This document shows, in pieces, positions 5,452-6,210 of a DNA stretch of 6,210 bases. The position numbers were made by a program, and so were the translations under genes. This DNA is from Alphaproteobacteria bacterium (GTDB lineage Bacteria; Pseudomonadota; Alphaproteobacteria; RS24). Position 1 is the first letter of the stretch, and every line of letters begins with the position of its first letter. The notes beneath the pieces are model-generated. The model made no database searches. It was not told the DNA's origin and saw only the letters and a list, made by a program, of their open reading frames with translations. Where the stretch lies: contig RFZE01000088.1 in assembly GCA_009920875.1 (NCBI GenBank), positions 1-6,210 of the forward strand, written 5' to 3'.

Positions 5452-6210
5452 CAATTTTTCCTTTCACGGCAAAAAAGCCGATAGCTGTCTGCCCCAAGCT
5501 TTGCTTCACTGACTTGACGGAAGCGCGTCAAATCAAGCTGCATGAGGGATATATCACTTTCCACTGTCATGGCCACGTCATGCGGTGCTGTGAACAGCGC
5601 CAATTCATCGACCAAATCATCTTGCAAAAAAGCTGCCGCCAATGTCGGGCCGCATTCCAGCATGGCTCGGGTCATGCCGCGCGCCGCCAAATCCTGCAAA
5701 ACCGCAGGCGGTGTTTCGCTTTTATAGTGAACAAGTGTCTGCTTTTTTGCTCGTTGCGCCAGCTTGCTGTGGGCTGGAATGTCGCCTTTAGCCATCACCA
5801 CCGGCATGGGCGAAGCAGTTTCCAAGCCGGGCAAACGGCAATCAAGAGACGGATCATCTTCGCGCAATGTGCCGCTGCCGGTGATAATCGCGTCATGCGC
5901 GGCGCGCAGTTTATGCCCCATTTGCCGTGATAGCGGGCCGGTAATCCATTTATCTTCACCGGGCGGCGTGCGCATAAAGCCATTGGCACTGACGGCCAAT
6001 TTCAACGTCACCATGGGTCGATTTTCGGTCTGGCGCAGCAAAAAGCCGATTTGGTCTTGCCGCGCCTCATCAGCCAAAATACCGCTTTCAACTTCAATGC
6101 CCGCTGCACGCAACAGTTCCGCGCCACGCCCGTCAACGCGCTTGTCAGGGTCATCAATAGCGTAAACAACACGCGCCACGCCGGCATCAATCAACGCTTG
6201 GGCGCAAGGC
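5451..6210 (-). CDS. ribD: Bifunctional riboflavin biosynthesis protein RibD (deaminase/reductase), 5' end beyond the window
   Basis: Bifunctional enzyme: its N-terminal domain deaminates the pyrimidine made by GTP cyclohydrolase II, and its C-terminal domain reduces the ribosyl side chain with NADPH. The open frame continues to the right window edge with no stop, so the gene is cut there; 252 codons plus stop remain of a usual 350-380. The first visible residues, PCAQAL, include the second zinc cysteine of the deaminase. The HAE and first-cysteine motifs lie outside the window. The deaminase tail AGVARVVYAIDDPD and VDGRGA follow. The reductase domain starts near visible residue 64 with RPMVTLKLAVSANGF, then KWITGPLSR, HDAIITGSGTLREDDPSL, and MLECGPTLAAAFLQDDLVDE. 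An in-frame TTG at 6194 falls within the deaminase domain and is not a start. The final codons hold the ribE ribosome site; the stop overlaps the ribE ATG. Confidence 0.96.
   Translation of the reverse strand, partial: PCAQALIDAGVARVVYAIDDPDKRVDGRGAELLRAAGIEVESGILADEARQDQIGFLLRQTENRPMVTLKLAVSANGFMRTPPGEDKWITGPLSRQMGHKLRAAHDAIITGSGTLREDDPSLDCRLPGLETASPMPVVMAKGDIPAHSKLAQRAKKQTLVHYKSETPPAVLQDLAARGMTRAMLECGPTLAAAFLQDDLVDELALFTAPHDVAMTVESDISLMQLDLTRFRQVSEAKLGADSYRLFCRERKN
5459..5464 (-). promoter_or_regulatory. Shine-Dalgarno site of ribE
   Basis: AAAGGA on the minus strand within the last codons of ribD, 7 bases before the ATG at 5451. The spacing suits that ATG and not the TTG at 5454, which supports the shorter start. 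Confidence 0.6.

Noticed and set aside
5452..5454. TTG as the start of ribE, one codon upstream
   Set aside because: The ATG at 5451 gives the canonical MFTGIV N-terminus and better spacing from AAAGGA.
5451..6210. FMN riboswitch for the rib genes
   Set aside because: Such an element would lie upstream of ribD, outside the window. None of the inter-gene junctions here is long enough to hold one.

Overview
The window is a compact run of housekeeping genes, all on the minus strand (transcription runs from high to low coordinates). In transcription order they are ribD (5' end cut by the window edge), ribE, a ribB-type gene with a RibA-like tail (ribBX form), ribH, nusB, thiL and hppA (3' end cut by the window edge). 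The linked ribD-ribE-ribB-ribH-nusB block, followed by thiL and a K+-independent proton-pumping pyrophosphatase, together with the protein signatures, suggests an alphaproteobacterium. The sequence alone does not allow a firm order or genus. Nothing looks mobile, phage-derived or recently transferred. There is no tRNA, rRNA, CRISPR array or insertion sequence.

Layout: 6210-3295 carries four riboflavin genes. RibD, RibB, RibH and RibE together turn the GTP cyclohydrolase II product and ribulose 5-phosphate into riboflavin. No working GTP cyclohydrolase II (RibA) is encoded here, because the RibA-like half of the RibB protein has lost its zinc ligands and catalytic motif; a separate ribA must exist elsewhere if the pathway is complete. 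3279-1878 holds nusB (transcription antitermination) and thiL (last step of thiamine diphosphate synthesis). The six genes ribD-thiL are separated by -4 to +15 bases, so they almost certainly form one translationally coupled operon whose promoter lies upstream of the window.

1877-1731 is the only real intergenic gap (147 bases). It contains an A-tract array phased at about 10 bp (probable bent DNA), a stem-loop, and a good ribosome binding site for hppA, so hppA may have its own control. 1730-1 encodes the first 576 residues of the membrane pyrophosphatase, which couples hydrolysis of pyrophosphate to proton pumping.

I found no undescribed multi-gene system. The points most worth a second look are the degenerate RibA domain and the structured thiL-hppA gap.
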